Origin: Saccoglossus kowalevskii
Lineage: Eukaryota > Hemichordata > Enteropneusta > Harrimaniidae
DNA length: 24,180 nucleotides
Assembly: GCF_000003605.2 (NCBI RefSeq)
Contig: NW_003109082.1
Coordinates: 445,139-469,318, forward strand
Reading direction: 5' to 3'
The translations under genes were made by a program, and so were the position numbers. The notes beneath the pieces are model-generated. The model worked only from the letters and a program-made list of their open reading frames with translations. It was not told the DNA's origin and made no database searches. Numbering within the stretch: position 1 is the first letter of the stretch; every line of letters begins with the position of its first letter. Shown in pieces: positions 10,793 through 19,830 of the stretch.

Positions 10793-13700
10793 TTAGTGTG
10801 CTTTGAGTAGTTGAAATGGGAGTTACGTTTAGGGGGCGTGGAGTAACTGGGTGACAGTAACGAATTATCCCTACTTTAGCTGCACTGACAACGAGTAGAA
10901 GTCAATGATCTGAATAGACTACATGAATGAGTGACTTGTTGACATTAATTGCACATACTAACTGTTACGTTGTAGAGAATTCACGTTAAACTAAAAGTTT
11001 GGTATACATGCTAGTGTTAGAAAATTACTTGCGACTTTGGCTGAATAATTGTTGGGGATAACCATAGAAAAGGACAAAAAGCTGCACAGCGCATTATTAA
11101 AACGGTGAATAGAAAACCTTTCTTGTACCTTGTTGAAAAATATCTATAAGATCAGTTTGAAATATAAACGACGGCGGAGGCATATTTGACGGCATCGTTT
11201 GTATAATACGATTCATTTGGTTTGTATCTAGTAGTTTATTTGCATAGTTTTAACGAACATTGTTATTATTCCTCTAATCGAACCCCCGGAAATGAGAGAT
11301 TAGATCACCACATGTCAGACAGGTTACAATACCGTCAGAATATCATTAAAATCGGCAAAGTCACCTTCATGCAAGACACACAGCACTGACGATGTCAAAA
11401 ATAGTGACCGGCTGTGTACTGATCAACAGACAATGCTTTGCATATACTCGCAACGCGCCTTAGCAAGGGAAAGAGGTCAATTTACACCTTATACAATGAC
11501 CGTTTCCAGACAGGGGATAGAGGAACTGTGATTGATTGCAGGGAACTGGAGAATAATATGAACGGAAGTAGTTTGAATTGTCACTTGAACTTTATTTCTA
11601 GGAATTGTGGGGACATGGGTATTGGTGTGTGCGGACAAGGCTCACCAGAGCGTATAATGTATGCATGGGGTAGAAATGCCCCGCAATTGTATCTACCAAA
11701 AAGTAAGTCATTGTGAAAGCAACAAACACCATAATAATATTTGGGGCTATATTGTCATTGAATACATATTATAAAAGGTGGAATAACATTAAACATATTG
11801 GTCGGATAGGTTACAGCTGTAAAATCATGCCCCCAATGACTGATAGTTCATAGAAGTGGAACAACGGCGATCGGATAATTAGTCATAGCAGAAATGATAT
11901 GCTATGAATAATTATAATTATGATGTTTACATCGTCTACGGATTTGTTTCAAATTACACATGTCTTGCTGCTTGTCTGTGACGATAAAACTACCTTACTA
12001 ACTTTCTTTCTCGGTGTTGTCGCGGTCGAATTATTTCTATGAGTGAAATAACCAAACCCCAGCATCACTACCACTATAATCGGAAGTTCTTTATATATAT
12101 CAAACATATCATTTCTTATGGTTTCATCAATTAATTACGTCTGAATGTCTTTCAATAAATGAAGATTGCCAACATTGTCATTTAACCATATATTCCATAT
12201 ATTAGTAGATTTGCTAGAATCTTGTGAATATTTTGACATATGGTGTTTATACATATCTAATCACCAGGTTTGCGTTCACCGCATACTTTTAAGAACTACC
12301 AGATACACCATTTGTCTTTTTATTTATGATTATTAAACATATAATTACACGCACGTATATTAATGTATATTAACTCTTCCAGATACAGCTTTCAAAGTTG
12401 GTGGTAATTCTGGAATCAAATATCTAGTACTTCAAGTACATTACGGTCTAGTGGATGAAAGAATAAAAGACGAATCAGGGTTAACATTAAAGATGACAGA
12501 TAAAAAGTATTTTTTTGTATCTAATTTTTATTTTATCTTACTATATAACATGTTTGGATCGGATGTCAAGGTATCTAGTTTTTTAGAATATAGTCATATA
12601 TATAGATTTGTTTTACACCAGGTCAATCATTTTGAGTAAGCAAATAACACCGAATAAACGGCAAGGTAAAGACTATGTCTAATTATAGTAAACACGTACT
12701 GCGTGCGTGACTCGAACCGGCGCTCGCGTACGGCACCTAATCGCCTAGCTTCACGCCACTACACGTCTTCCCCTCGGCCACCGGGCATCCCCAAAAAAAG
12801 GATGCTTAATAACCGAGCTTATTACGTGCAGAGAACATGAAACCCGTCCACGCGATCCGCGCCACATAGCGTGGCCAGAATGCGGCAAAGGCCTTCAGAT
12901 CTGGCTGTAGTAGGATGGTGAAAGTAATGGTACAGCATTTGTAACAGTGAATAAGTACTGAGAATCATTTTGACTGGGTTATGTATGAAGTAGAGACATA
13001 ACAACGTTATAATTAATAGCTGATGTTGACACTTAATAGATAGTAATAGGATATTGGATGATGAAATTTAATGAAATTGATTATATAACACTACATAGTA
13101 TCTACTCGTGTAAAATACTATTTCAAATGTAATCTTTGACTACACGATCATGGCGATCAGTGAAAGTAATATTGCTCTGGAAGTCATGATAAACGTGTTT
13201 TGATTCGTTTCTTCTACCTGGTTCTTGTTTTAAAGGCCGGCGTATTTGGCGGGCATGGCTTTATTGTCCGGTGGGAGTTCTGCAATTCCTCCACGCATGA
13301 GGAAATGTAGGCATTTATTTTATTTTGTTTATTTAAAATATACTATATTTATATGTAGGTTTCGTTTATTGTCAATTAAATTACATTTTCAAAATGCCAG
13401 TATCATTTACTTCACAGGGCATATAGATGCAGACTGTTTATACAATGGACAAGCTGTTTTGCATCCCTTTGCATTTAGTGTGCATACAAACAATCTGGGT
13501 AAGTCATGTTATGTAACGTATGTGTACCTGCAAAATGATTGTCAATTACATGCCTGGTATTATCATATTAAAAAATTTGACATGTTTGTTTATGCAGTTT
13601 CTATATTATTTCAGGTATGGTTGTCACTGGATACCGTGTGCGAAATGGTGAATACACTTTAATTGGAGAAAAAAACCCACAGAGACCTCAGGTAGTTAAT

Positions 13701-15712
13701 ACAATCTAAATTCAAAGTGTGCGCTCACAAATTCACAAGAACTGTGAATTTAACAACACAAATACATTCCATATTATCATCTGAGCAAATGTGATATTAG
13801 TTGTGCATATTGTTTTAGTTCTATCAATATGGTGTGGTTTTCAATTCACACCGAGCGATGAGTTACACATAGCTCAACTACGATTCCGTATTATATCTTA
13901 TGTTTGCAACCTTCTTAGTGTGGGTCACTTTGGTAGTATAAACTCACAGGTTAATTATCGATGTTTGACTAATAAACTATTCCGACTTGCGGTATTTACT
14001 CATTGTTGACAAAGAGCCCATACTTATAGTAGAGTCAGCGAGATATAACGTCTCGTTTACGGACTCTCACGAGATTACATTCCCAACTGAGGATCGTTAG
14101 AATTAAGGTACGTTTGTGACAAATAACAGCAGTTTTGTCAGATTCACATTACTAGGACTCGCATAAAGAATTGGCAAATTACGATAGAACCAGTTATAAT
14201 GTTTAATACATTGAAATAAATAACGATTGGAATACCAATATTGTGATCCTCCACTTTTCAAAACCACGAGTGTAGAGGCTTCTATTTTAACATCCACCTT
14301 CAAGATACAACTATTAAGCAGATTAGAATGTCAACCGATACACTGCAATAATTTTAAAAAGGCAGGGAAATTTAAAATATAGAGTTAATTTTAATATCTT
14401 GTATAAACAGAAAAATCGCTTTTCATCAATAATATAAGTCTATTTTTTAAATAATAATGTTCTTATCCAAACAATTATGTAACCATAATTTACTAAACAT
14501 ACTGTAGAGACAGCATGGAGAAGATCCTTTTAAATGCGAATGATCTTCCTTCTAGAGGGGGTGCAGTACTTCACAAGACTGTATAGTATAAGAATGTAGT
14601 AAAGTGTGGGATATAGTTATGATATAATAATAATAGTACTAAATATAGCAAAGGCATCAACAATAATACGCCTGAAGTCGTGGATTTAGCTCGATATACG
14701 TTTATCTAAATTATTAAATCTAAACATAAATTTACGAGATATGTGTTCATATATATAATTCCGAGTTATAATCAGATGATTATGTCTGGAATCTAGTCTG
14801 AAATCATCTTCTGAACAGTTTTTAATTACAAGCTCATTGTATCTGAAAAAAAATTCTTTCAAATGCTAAGGCCAATCGTCCTATACTCAACGTTTGGTTT
14901 GAATGCTGTATTTGTATTGATATTATATATACAATGTTGCAGGCGTTCTATCCTGTAGTTAATAACGTAGATATACGTCAAGGTGATATGTTGGTGAGTA
15001 TAGTTCTTTTTTTGTCACTGTTGATGCTAGATGTTTATTCCAGTATTCAGACCTCTTCTGATGCGAATGTCTCAAATATAAGATGGCTCACGCGTGATTT
15101 ACCTCCACAATGGCGCAAGTTTCAATCGCTAATTTGGTCATCCACTGGTTATGCCATTTGAGGTGAACTGTCTAACCATGTACAATGTATTTTCAGGAAC
15201 TGCAGTGTGTATATAGTACCACGAAGAAGAAAACTGTAACTTATATAGGGTAAGAACACCAGTTAAATATATTGTCCAAGGTAATGGGTGCCGTTATCTA
15301 TGTAAGTATATTTGCCGTGCATTCTGCTACAATATTCAGTGAAATCAAATCTTGTAAGCAGAAAGCTTTCTTCTGGTATGACGAATCAACATGTATGATG
15401 GAAAATCATCAAAAATGTTTGTAACAAGTTGTTTCGATGAAGAAAATGGTTTATATTACATAACAAATGACAAGTGTTGGGTTTTCCTTTGCAAAAGGGT
15501 ATCTACTTGTATGTATATCCGCAACGTAATAGCAAGTTTTTCCTAATTGTTACATATTAATGAATGTTTGTATTCACAGTGCCACAACGGAAGACGAGAT
15601 GTGTAATTATTACATGATGTTTTTTTATACCAATGACCAAACTGAAGTGAGAGGGGATATGGAATGTATGAACGTGGCTTCCGACTCATTAAACATCTCC
15701 GTTGATGAGTGA
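6997..15712 (+). CDS. PHM: PHM-like copper monooxygenase, complete 11-exon gene (gene 2)
   Basis: PHM uses copper, ascorbate and O2 to hydroxylate the alpha carbon of C-terminal glycine in secreted peptides, the first step of amidation. Exons are 6997-7101, 8859-8916, 9654-9741, 11602-11702, 12383-12506, 13236-13306, 13418-13498, 13615-13691, 14943-14993, 15197-15249 and 15580-15712. All have GT-AG borders and compatible phases, and they sum to 942 nt (313 residues plus stop). The product is a signal peptide followed by the PHM core in the expected order, and it stops just after the last core cysteine, so it is a secreted single-domain form without PAL. CuA ligands H67, H68 and H137 are present. 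At CuB, H205 and M277 are present, but the second histidine of HxH is N207. The cysteine pairs matching rat 81-126, 114-131, 227-334 and 293-315 are kept; 47-186 is missing. Family assignment is very secure; amidating activity is doubtful. Confidence 0.92.
8050..8216 (+). repeat. Interspersed repeat in intron 1, inverted partner in intron 4
   Basis: The reverse complement appears at 11921-12080, recognisable by ACCGCGACAACACCGAG, GACAAGCAGCAAGACATGTG and CGTAGACGATGTAAACATCA. The block is preceded by a short TGTAG-rich run (8020-8045), the complement of the pentanucleotide found at 764. Confidence 0.85.
8286..8468 (+). repeat. 183-bp repeat in intron 1
   Basis: Same length as 10546-10728 and differing at one base that I can find (within the T/A run after GGGACATTT). 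The minus-strand open frame inside it occurs in both copies and is not supported as a gene. It lies close after the 8050-8216 block and may be part of the same element. Confidence 0.9.
8332..8773. mobile_element. Possible short inverted-repeat element in intron 1
   Basis: TAGCCCTGCGTAC at 8332 and CGTACCTCCATAGACAAAGT at 8401-8420 face ACTTTGTCTATGGAGGTACG at 8747-8766, which continues as TAGGGCTA. Read together, this suggests an element with ends GCCCTRCGTACCTCC flanked by TA, its left end split by a later insert bounded by GCGTAC. Against this, the 183-bp repeat starts before the proposed left end. A perfect 7-bp hairpin (GCGCACC/GGTGCGC, 8720-8739) lies inside the right end. Confidence 0.35.
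8859..8916 (+). CDS. PHM: PHM gene 2 exon 2
   Basis: Residues 36-54 plus the first base of codon 55, between acceptor TTCTCAG and donor GTATGT. The motif DAFVCTALNM aligns with DTYFCMSMRL of rat PHM. Cys41 equals rat Cys81. The tyrosine of the substrate pocket (rat Tyr79) is Phe39 here. It is short, but it is fixed by the homology, both splice sites and a phase that joins exon 3. Confidence 0.85.
9654..9741 (+). CDS. PHM: PHM gene 2 exon 3: CuA His-His
   Basis: Residues 56-83 with split codons at both ends. It encodes MHIAHHMLMFGC, the hallmark of the family. His67-His68 are the first two CuA ligands and Cys74 equals rat Cys114. The exon ends in Trp84, split across the donor GTAAGT. Confidence 0.93.
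9988..10495 (-). mobile_element. Probable 3' end of a non-LTR retroelement
   Basis: Read on the minus strand, an open frame enters from the gap and ends at a TGA at 10371-10373. The visible 40 residues (such as SLDVFETQWCINDAIAILDD) have protein-like composition. About 360 bases of 3' UTR-like sequence follow, and the stretch ends in an AT-only TTATT-type repeat near 9988-10017. That layout fits a LINE 3' end. I do not recognise the protein. A tRNA T-arm-like hairpin (GGGGGTTCGATTCCCCC, 10083-10100) lies in the 3' part. Confidence 0.4.
10496..10545. other. Assembly gap of 50 Ns
   Basis: Fifty Ns in intron 3 of gene 2, between retroelement-like sequence and the 183-bp repeat. The round number suggests a placeholder size. 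Confidence 0.99.
10546..10728 (+). repeat. 183-bp repeat in intron 3, next to the assembly gap
   Basis: Copy of 8286-8468. It starts at the first base after the run of Ns and ends exactly where a GACA microsatellite begins, so its true left extent is hidden. Confidence 0.9.
10727..10792 (+). repeat. GACA tetranucleotide microsatellite
   Basis: About 16 perfect GACA units directly after the 183-bp repeat. Confidence 0.97.
11602..11702 (+). CDS. PHM: PHM gene 2 exon 4
   Basis: Residues 85-117 plus split codons. The exon carries the paired cysteines C86 and C94 and the motif IMYAWGRNAP, matching ILYAWARNAP of vertebrate PHM. The acceptor is TTCTAG and the donor GTAAGT. It follows an intron that holds retroelement remains and the assembly gap. 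Confidence 0.93.
11921..12080 (-). repeat. Interspersed repeat in intron 4, inverted partner of 8050-8216
   Basis: About 160 bases, roughly 85-90% alike by eye to the reverse complement of 8050-8216. It lies between exons 4 and 5. Confidence 0.85.
12383..12506 (+). CDS. PHM: PHM gene 2 exon 5: third CuA ligand
   Basis: Residues 119-158. FKVGGNSGIKYLVLQVHYG matches the rat segment closely; His137 of QVHYG is the third CuA ligand. The position that carries Cys186 in rat PHM is Glu148 (KDESG against KDCSG), in keeping with the absence of its partner in exon 1. The acceptor is CTTCCAG; the donor GTATTT is weaker than the others but is required by the reading frame. Confidence 0.92.
12701..12791 (-). 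repeat. tRNA-derived SINE head
   Basis: On the minus strand a pol III A box (TGGCCGAGGGG, 12770-12780) and B box (GGTTCGAGTC, 12709-12718) are about 52 bases apart, with serine/leucine tRNA-like spacing. The acceptor and T stems do not pair well, so this is a SINE head or a decayed tRNA rather than a working tRNA. It is GC-rich against AT-rich intron 5. Confidence 0.5.
13236..13306 (+). CDS. PHM: PHM gene 2 exon 6
   Basis: Residues 160-182. PAYLAGMALLSGGSSAIPP aligns with the PQPLIAGMYLMMSVDTVIPP segment that joins the two PHM subdomains. The acceptor is TTTTAAAG and the donor GTAGGC; the phase fits both neighbours. An ATG-like reading from within this exon into the intron is not real. Confidence 0.88.
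13418..13498 (+). CDS. PHM: PHM gene 2 exon 7: CuB site with His to Asn change
   Basis: Residues 184-209. HPFAFSVHTNNLG aligns with HVFAYRVHTHHLG of rat PHM. His205 keeps the first CuB histidine (rat His242). The second ligand (rat His244) is Asn207, codon AAC, one base from a His codon. The pocket arginine (rat Arg240) is Ser203. Cys189 equals rat Cys227. The frame is open on both sides and the splice sites are good (TTCACAG, GTAAGT), so this is not a frame error. Confidence 0.92.
13615..13691 (+). CDS. PHM: PHM gene 2 exon 8
   Basis: Residues 211-235. VVTGYRVRNGEYTLIGEKNP matches VVSGYRVRNGQWTLIGRQNP of vertebrate PHM almost residue for residue, which rules out general decay of the gene. 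It ends in phase 0 at PQRPQ before GTAGTT. Confidence 0.93.
13692..14942 (+). other. Intron 8 of PHM gene 2
   Basis: From 13911 it is the duplicate of 1-1116. The first 220 bases would match sequence left of the window. No other feature was seen. Confidence 0.75.
14943..14993 (+). CDS. PHM: PHM gene 2 exon 9
   Basis: Seventeen codons (residues 236-252), AFYPVVNNVDIRQGDML, matching QAFYPVEHPVDVTFGDIL. It is identical at the protein level to exon 9 of gene 1 (1117-1167) and sits in a nearly identical DNA tract. An open frame runs past the GTGAGT donor to 15161, but that is intron read-through. Confidence 0.92.
15197..15249 (+). CDS. PHM: PHM gene 2 exon 10
   Basis: Residues 253-269 plus two bases. 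LQCVY aligns with ARCVF; Cys256 equals rat Cys293. TVTYIG matches the EATHIG turn. The middle of the exon (STTKKK) is basic, where gene 1 has NTMTED, which is acidic. Confidence 0.9.
15580..15712 (+). CDS. PHM: PHM gene 2 exon 11: CuB Met and C-terminus
   Basis: Residues 271-313 and a TGA stop. TTEDEMCNYYMMFFY aligns with TSSDEMCNLYIMYYM. Met277 is the CuB methionine (rat Met314); Asn279 and Tyr281 equal rat Asn316 and Tyr318, the peptide-binding residues. The last core cysteine follows in GDMECM. The protein ends 15 residues later, with no linker, PAL domain or membrane segment. Confidence 0.92.
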
Positions 15713-15782
15713 AATATTAGTTACATGCAAATGAAATTGATAGAATCTGTGTTTAGTAAAATGTTTAGAAATAGCATAATAA

Positions 15783-15788
15783 AATAAA
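15783..15788 (+). terminator. Polyadenylation signal of PHM gene 2
   Basis: AATAAA lies about 70 bases after the stop codon, a fitting place for the poly(A) signal. Gene 1 has the weaker AGTAAA at the matching site near 1952. Confidence 0.5.
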
Positions 15789-16012
15789 TCACATAGAAGA
15801 GTTAATACTTTGTTATTTTCTTTCTAAATGTGTAATTAAATTCATTGTATATTTACATTAATTTACTACCGTTAACACCCGAATCACGATTATTTCCATG
15901 ATTGGGTTACTATGTTAGCTGCCAATGACTGTTCAGTTCGACCACTAGTTTTTTATATGAACAAAAACATTATTGCACTATTGTAAACATCACGCAATGC
16001 TTACTGGAGAAT

Positions 16013-16013
16013 C

Positions 16014-16061
<48 letters not shown>
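16013..16061 (+). repeat. ATT trinucleotide microsatellite
   Basis: About 15 ATT units in the 3' flank of gene 2. The matching place in the left unit (about 2203-2220) has only five or six, so the tract expanded after the duplication. Confidence 0.95.
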
Positions 16062-16062
<1 letters not shown>

Positions 16063-17428
16063 TTAACACTCACTGTAACCATCATTGGCGACTACGTTGA
16101 TAGTAGTTTCAATCCGCTCTGGCGTCACCGGTAGTAAATAGTATGCTGATATTACTCATTTAAAATGTGTCCGATAGTGTGTGCGTGTTGCTGTGTGATT
16201 GTTTTTTTCTTCTTAAAATCATGCATGGTTCATTGTACCAATCATTTTATGATTTTCAGTATTTTCTATTGGATATCATGTCACAACTCAAATGGTGCAT
16301 AATCATATAATCGAATACCGTTGCTGAACATTTATGTGTAAGATGTTCGAATTTACACAAATGTATACAGCTGCACGTAGTAATGTAGGTGTACATAGTT
16401 ATTTGACGATTTTAAAAACAGCATCAACACGCAAGTCACAGGGTGAAGGTCAAGTTAGAGGTTGCCGATTATTAAATATTACGTGATATAAAAGTTCGTA
16501 TGTATTAATAAAAGCACATAAAATTGTTACACATGTATTGAAACCCCAGTAATGATCTGTAATTTTCTGTACCGTGGAATTTATATAACAAACAATATAG
16601 TGAGAAATTGCCGCGACATCCCTTGCTTTAAATGCATCCACACGTTTCATTGCGTTGACACACGATGCATGCTTATAGATTGGATGTAGTGTTTCAAAAC
16701 AATTATCATTTCGAAAACTGGAATTGTGAACATTGTTTCGTGGGATTCAGACACCAGTACTACTAAATACCTACCTTTCATCAAATTCGATCTGTCTGTT
16801 CTGCATGCACTAGACACGTCAGCCTGTCAGGTATCTCCTGTAAATACGTCTAAAACAACATATACAGATTGATATACAGATTGGCTGCCTTGAAAGTAGC
16901 TGATAAATGAAACACATTTGGTAGTAAGATAAACAATTTTCAATCGAGGTTGACCAATTCGAAATAGGCATTACGGTCAATGCCGTCATACGTATATTCA
17001 AAAGTATTGTCATTATCTGAACGTGGTTTCCCTGCAACTACTGTAATTCACCAACTCGTCAATTTCACAGTACATGAATAATAATAGGATATGCAAGGAC
17101 AATAACGCTGAATATACCAGTACATAGAATCGTAATTCTTGTTTTTTCCACGATGTTAAATGAACTATAATATACGGTGTAGGAATCCCATTATTGATTT
17201 TAGTCACTATACAGATATATTGGAATCAGGGCACTATGAATGAAATTGGAAGCTATAGTCAGTGGTTGCAAAGTCTAGTTTAAATATTCTGTTTTTCCCG
17301 TTCCATGATTACCGTCATTGGAGATACCGTGATTTTCTCCAATGATGAAAATTATGCTTTTACGGATACGCTAACTAAACACATCAAATTTAATGTATGC
17401 TGAGTGATTTGTTTGCAATTTAGTATTT

Positions 17429-18019
17429 TTTTATATTTCAAGTAATTTTATTTCATTTCAAAATTACAAATACACAGAAACGAAAAATAAAGAAACTAGA
17501 AAAAGCCAATAAGTGTGTAATAAACTGCCCTATTTGTATTCAAATATAGACAATCATATACATTATAGGTTTTGCTGTAGAAAAGAAAAAGAAATTTGAT
17601 AATTTATTTATCATAAAATTTGCGTGAAACAATTGACATAATAGATAACACTTTCTGTACATTAATATCTCAAACGCTTGCAAAGAAAAAGGGCCGTACA
17701 TACTAACGGGTTCACCATCAAAACATAGAAGTAACGTTGTCTTATGGTGCAAAAATGGCTCATTTTTCTGGAAACAGTAACGTGCATGTGGTATTTCTTC
17801 TTATAGAAATCATATTTTCTATCTTTCTTATCTAACTAATTTCAGCTTTAATGGCAACAAAGGGTGGTATTTTTTTCTTAATTTCGCTTGTCTAGATAGA
17901 CTTTTTAAAAATTATAATTAAGTGGTTCAAAAGGTCCGAAACACTTTCGTCACCTGGGAGAAACTGTTTTGCTGAAAGTGGCTGGGGCACTGAAAAAGTT
18001 AATTATGTGGTCATTTGCT
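17429..18019. other. AT-rich stretch between the duplicated blocks, right unit
   Basis: It takes the place of the 2.4-kb stretch 3816-6190 of the left unit but is unrelated to it. No gene or clear repeat was seen. Confidence 0.5.
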
Positions 18020-18695
18020 TGAAAGTTGAGAGTACATTGTAGTGTGTCCAGCTAATCAATCCACTGTAATAATGATAACATATCATTTGAATCTACCATG
18101 GGAAACTTCATTGATAAGTGATTTTGCTTTTGCGAACCCAGTAAACATGCGAAAGGGAAACACGTTTTAAACTCCGGGATAGTTTATGGTAGAAAATACA
18201 ATTTCAATGTTGGATTAGATTCAGACAACCAACATCACAACATGTCAAAGTTGACTACATAAGTAGATCAGTTACAGCATGGTAGACGTAGATGAAATCG
18301 TAGAAATAAATCAATTAATAACTATGTGTACAATAATACTGTGTGTTACATTACACATTTATGTTTTTCTCTCACTGAATGTTTGTTCGCATATACTGTC
18401 AAAGGCTGATAAATAATTGTATTATAACTGTGAATTTAACATATAGTTCACTAATATATATGTTCGCATGGCATTGCACAGACCAAAAGAAAGCACATAT
18501 TTTACAAAGAAGTATATGACACCAAAATAGCCCGCCAACTTTGACTTCGTCCTATTCCTGATTTAATGCTCTGTATTCATTATAAATATAGCAGCATCAA
18601 CATTGCGGGTGTCCGTGATACTGATGACGCAGTCGTAAGTTGTAAAAAGCGTGGTGGTTATTCGCATTCCTAATGTGTCACTACAAGTGGTATGT
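18020..18695 (+). repeat. Second duplicated block, right copy
   Basis: Partner of 6190-7110, shorter by deletions and ending just after the relic exon 1. Words such as CCCGCC and GATTTAAT still align immediately before that exon. Confidence 0.7.
18601..18689 (+). pseudogene. Decayed exon 1 of a third PHM copy
   Basis: This stretch and its upstream flank match exon 1 of gene 2 and its flank. The start codon reads TTG in the AACATTGCGG context, about 30 bases of the signal-peptide region are gone, and the frame is shifted. Words still shared include ATGCAGTCGTA-like and ATTCGCAT(G/T)CCTAATG. No further PHM exon follows; similarity stops within about 10 bases of the old donor. It is a dead 5' relic of the array. 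Confidence 0.75.
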
Positions 18696-19603
18696 ATCTA
18701 TACCTATATGTATGTTTACGCGTAACAAACACGGTGTTCTAAGGCCAGACGTGTTCCCATAAATCGGATATATCTATACATTATATACACCTTTACGCGC
18801 CATTAAAACTATAGTATGTATAAACAGCTTGACATATTTACGAAACAAATCAATGATTCACCTAGAAGGCGTCGTGCTTGTTACCTTTACGACCTTCTCC
18901 TCGTCCTTTTGCCGAAGGTACAATAATTAAAAAAATAAAAATAAAATGAATGAATATTGTACGAAGGCCATCAATGACCATCAATGCATTTCAAAGTAAT
19001 CACACCATTGCCGTTGATGGCGTACTCGATACGTCAAGTCAATGCACAAGAGAATGTGTCCATGCTGTCAATTTATACCATAAGCCCTCTAGCATCAACG
19101 TTTTATTGTAAATGTATACTCCGAGTCATTTGTGTTTTATTGCATTTACTCTTTGACCAATATATGATCTAATGTCTGTGTACAGTTCTGTAAAATATTT
19201 TTTGTTTATATTTTAACAATATCGTAATAAACGAACGAATGAAGTAAAAGATAATGTATTGAATGGAGTGAATATATGTGAATTACACGATACATGTGCA
19301 TTATCTAACATTACGTCAACTATGTCTCTGGTGATTATACTCGCCAATCATGTTTATCATGTCTTATACATGCACAAGTAAACGTGTTTCGGGCTTTGAT
19401 TTTACATTAAAATATCGCAAGTAGACAGTGTTACACTGCATAATTGATATTTGAATGTCACATGGACATTCATGGTCTCTATAACTGACACAAGTGTTGA
19501 AACTGACACGGCGGGTGGGTCACATCTCGATAAATGGCCCGGCACTTGGTCCATTGGACTAAAAATTGAGCTTTACTTTTGTGGCTAGTAGATCACCTGG
19601 TCA
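18696..19603. other. Stretch between the exon-1 relic and the transposon
   Basis: No PHM exon is detectable here, although intron 1 and exon 2 of a third gene would be expected if the array continued. Short open frames such as 18984-19172 look random. Confidence 0.5.
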
Positions 19604-19612
19604 CTCAGCTAT

Positions 19613-19830
19613 CAATCTGATTAAAATCTGATGTAGTGTACGAGCTTTAATTATTTTGGCTATAAACTTATTTTAATTTTTTATTACTTTTGTTATTAAT
19701 GCCTTTTTATTTTATTATTTTACTTTGATTTTTTTTTAATTCCGCCCTACATACATCTGATCCGACGCCTATGCAAGTCCCGTTCAAATCTCGCGTAAGT
19801 AACAGCCAATCACAGCCCCTCTTTTATACA
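19613..19830 (+). repeat. Left terminal inverted repeat of the transposon
   Basis: The outer 180 bases match the right TIR closely, including ATTCCGCCCTACAT and GCCTATG. The inner 30-40 bases (AGCCAATCACAG against AACGAATCACAG) match more weakly. Confidence 0.88.

Larger units (their letters stand above)
9742..11601 (+). other. Intron 3 of PHM gene 2
   Basis: Holds the retroelement 3' end, gap, 183-bp repeat and GACA run. 10793-11601 shows nothing recognisable. Confidence 0.7.
13911..17428 (+). repeat. Tandem duplication unit, right copy
   Basis: Partner of 1-3815, offset about 13.9 kb at the left end. It carries about 80-100 extra bases at 14527-14630 and an expanded ATT microsatellite at 16013-16061. 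After 17428 it runs into unrelated AT-rich sequence. Confidence 0.9.

Noticed and set aside
13246-13662. 138-codon + strand open frame
   Set aside because: It is exon 6 of PHM gene 2 read on through intron 6; homology and splice sites divide it.
6997-15712. Bifunctional PAM gene
   Set aside because: The frame stops 15 residues after the last PHM cysteine, and no PAL exon appears in the following intergenic sequence.
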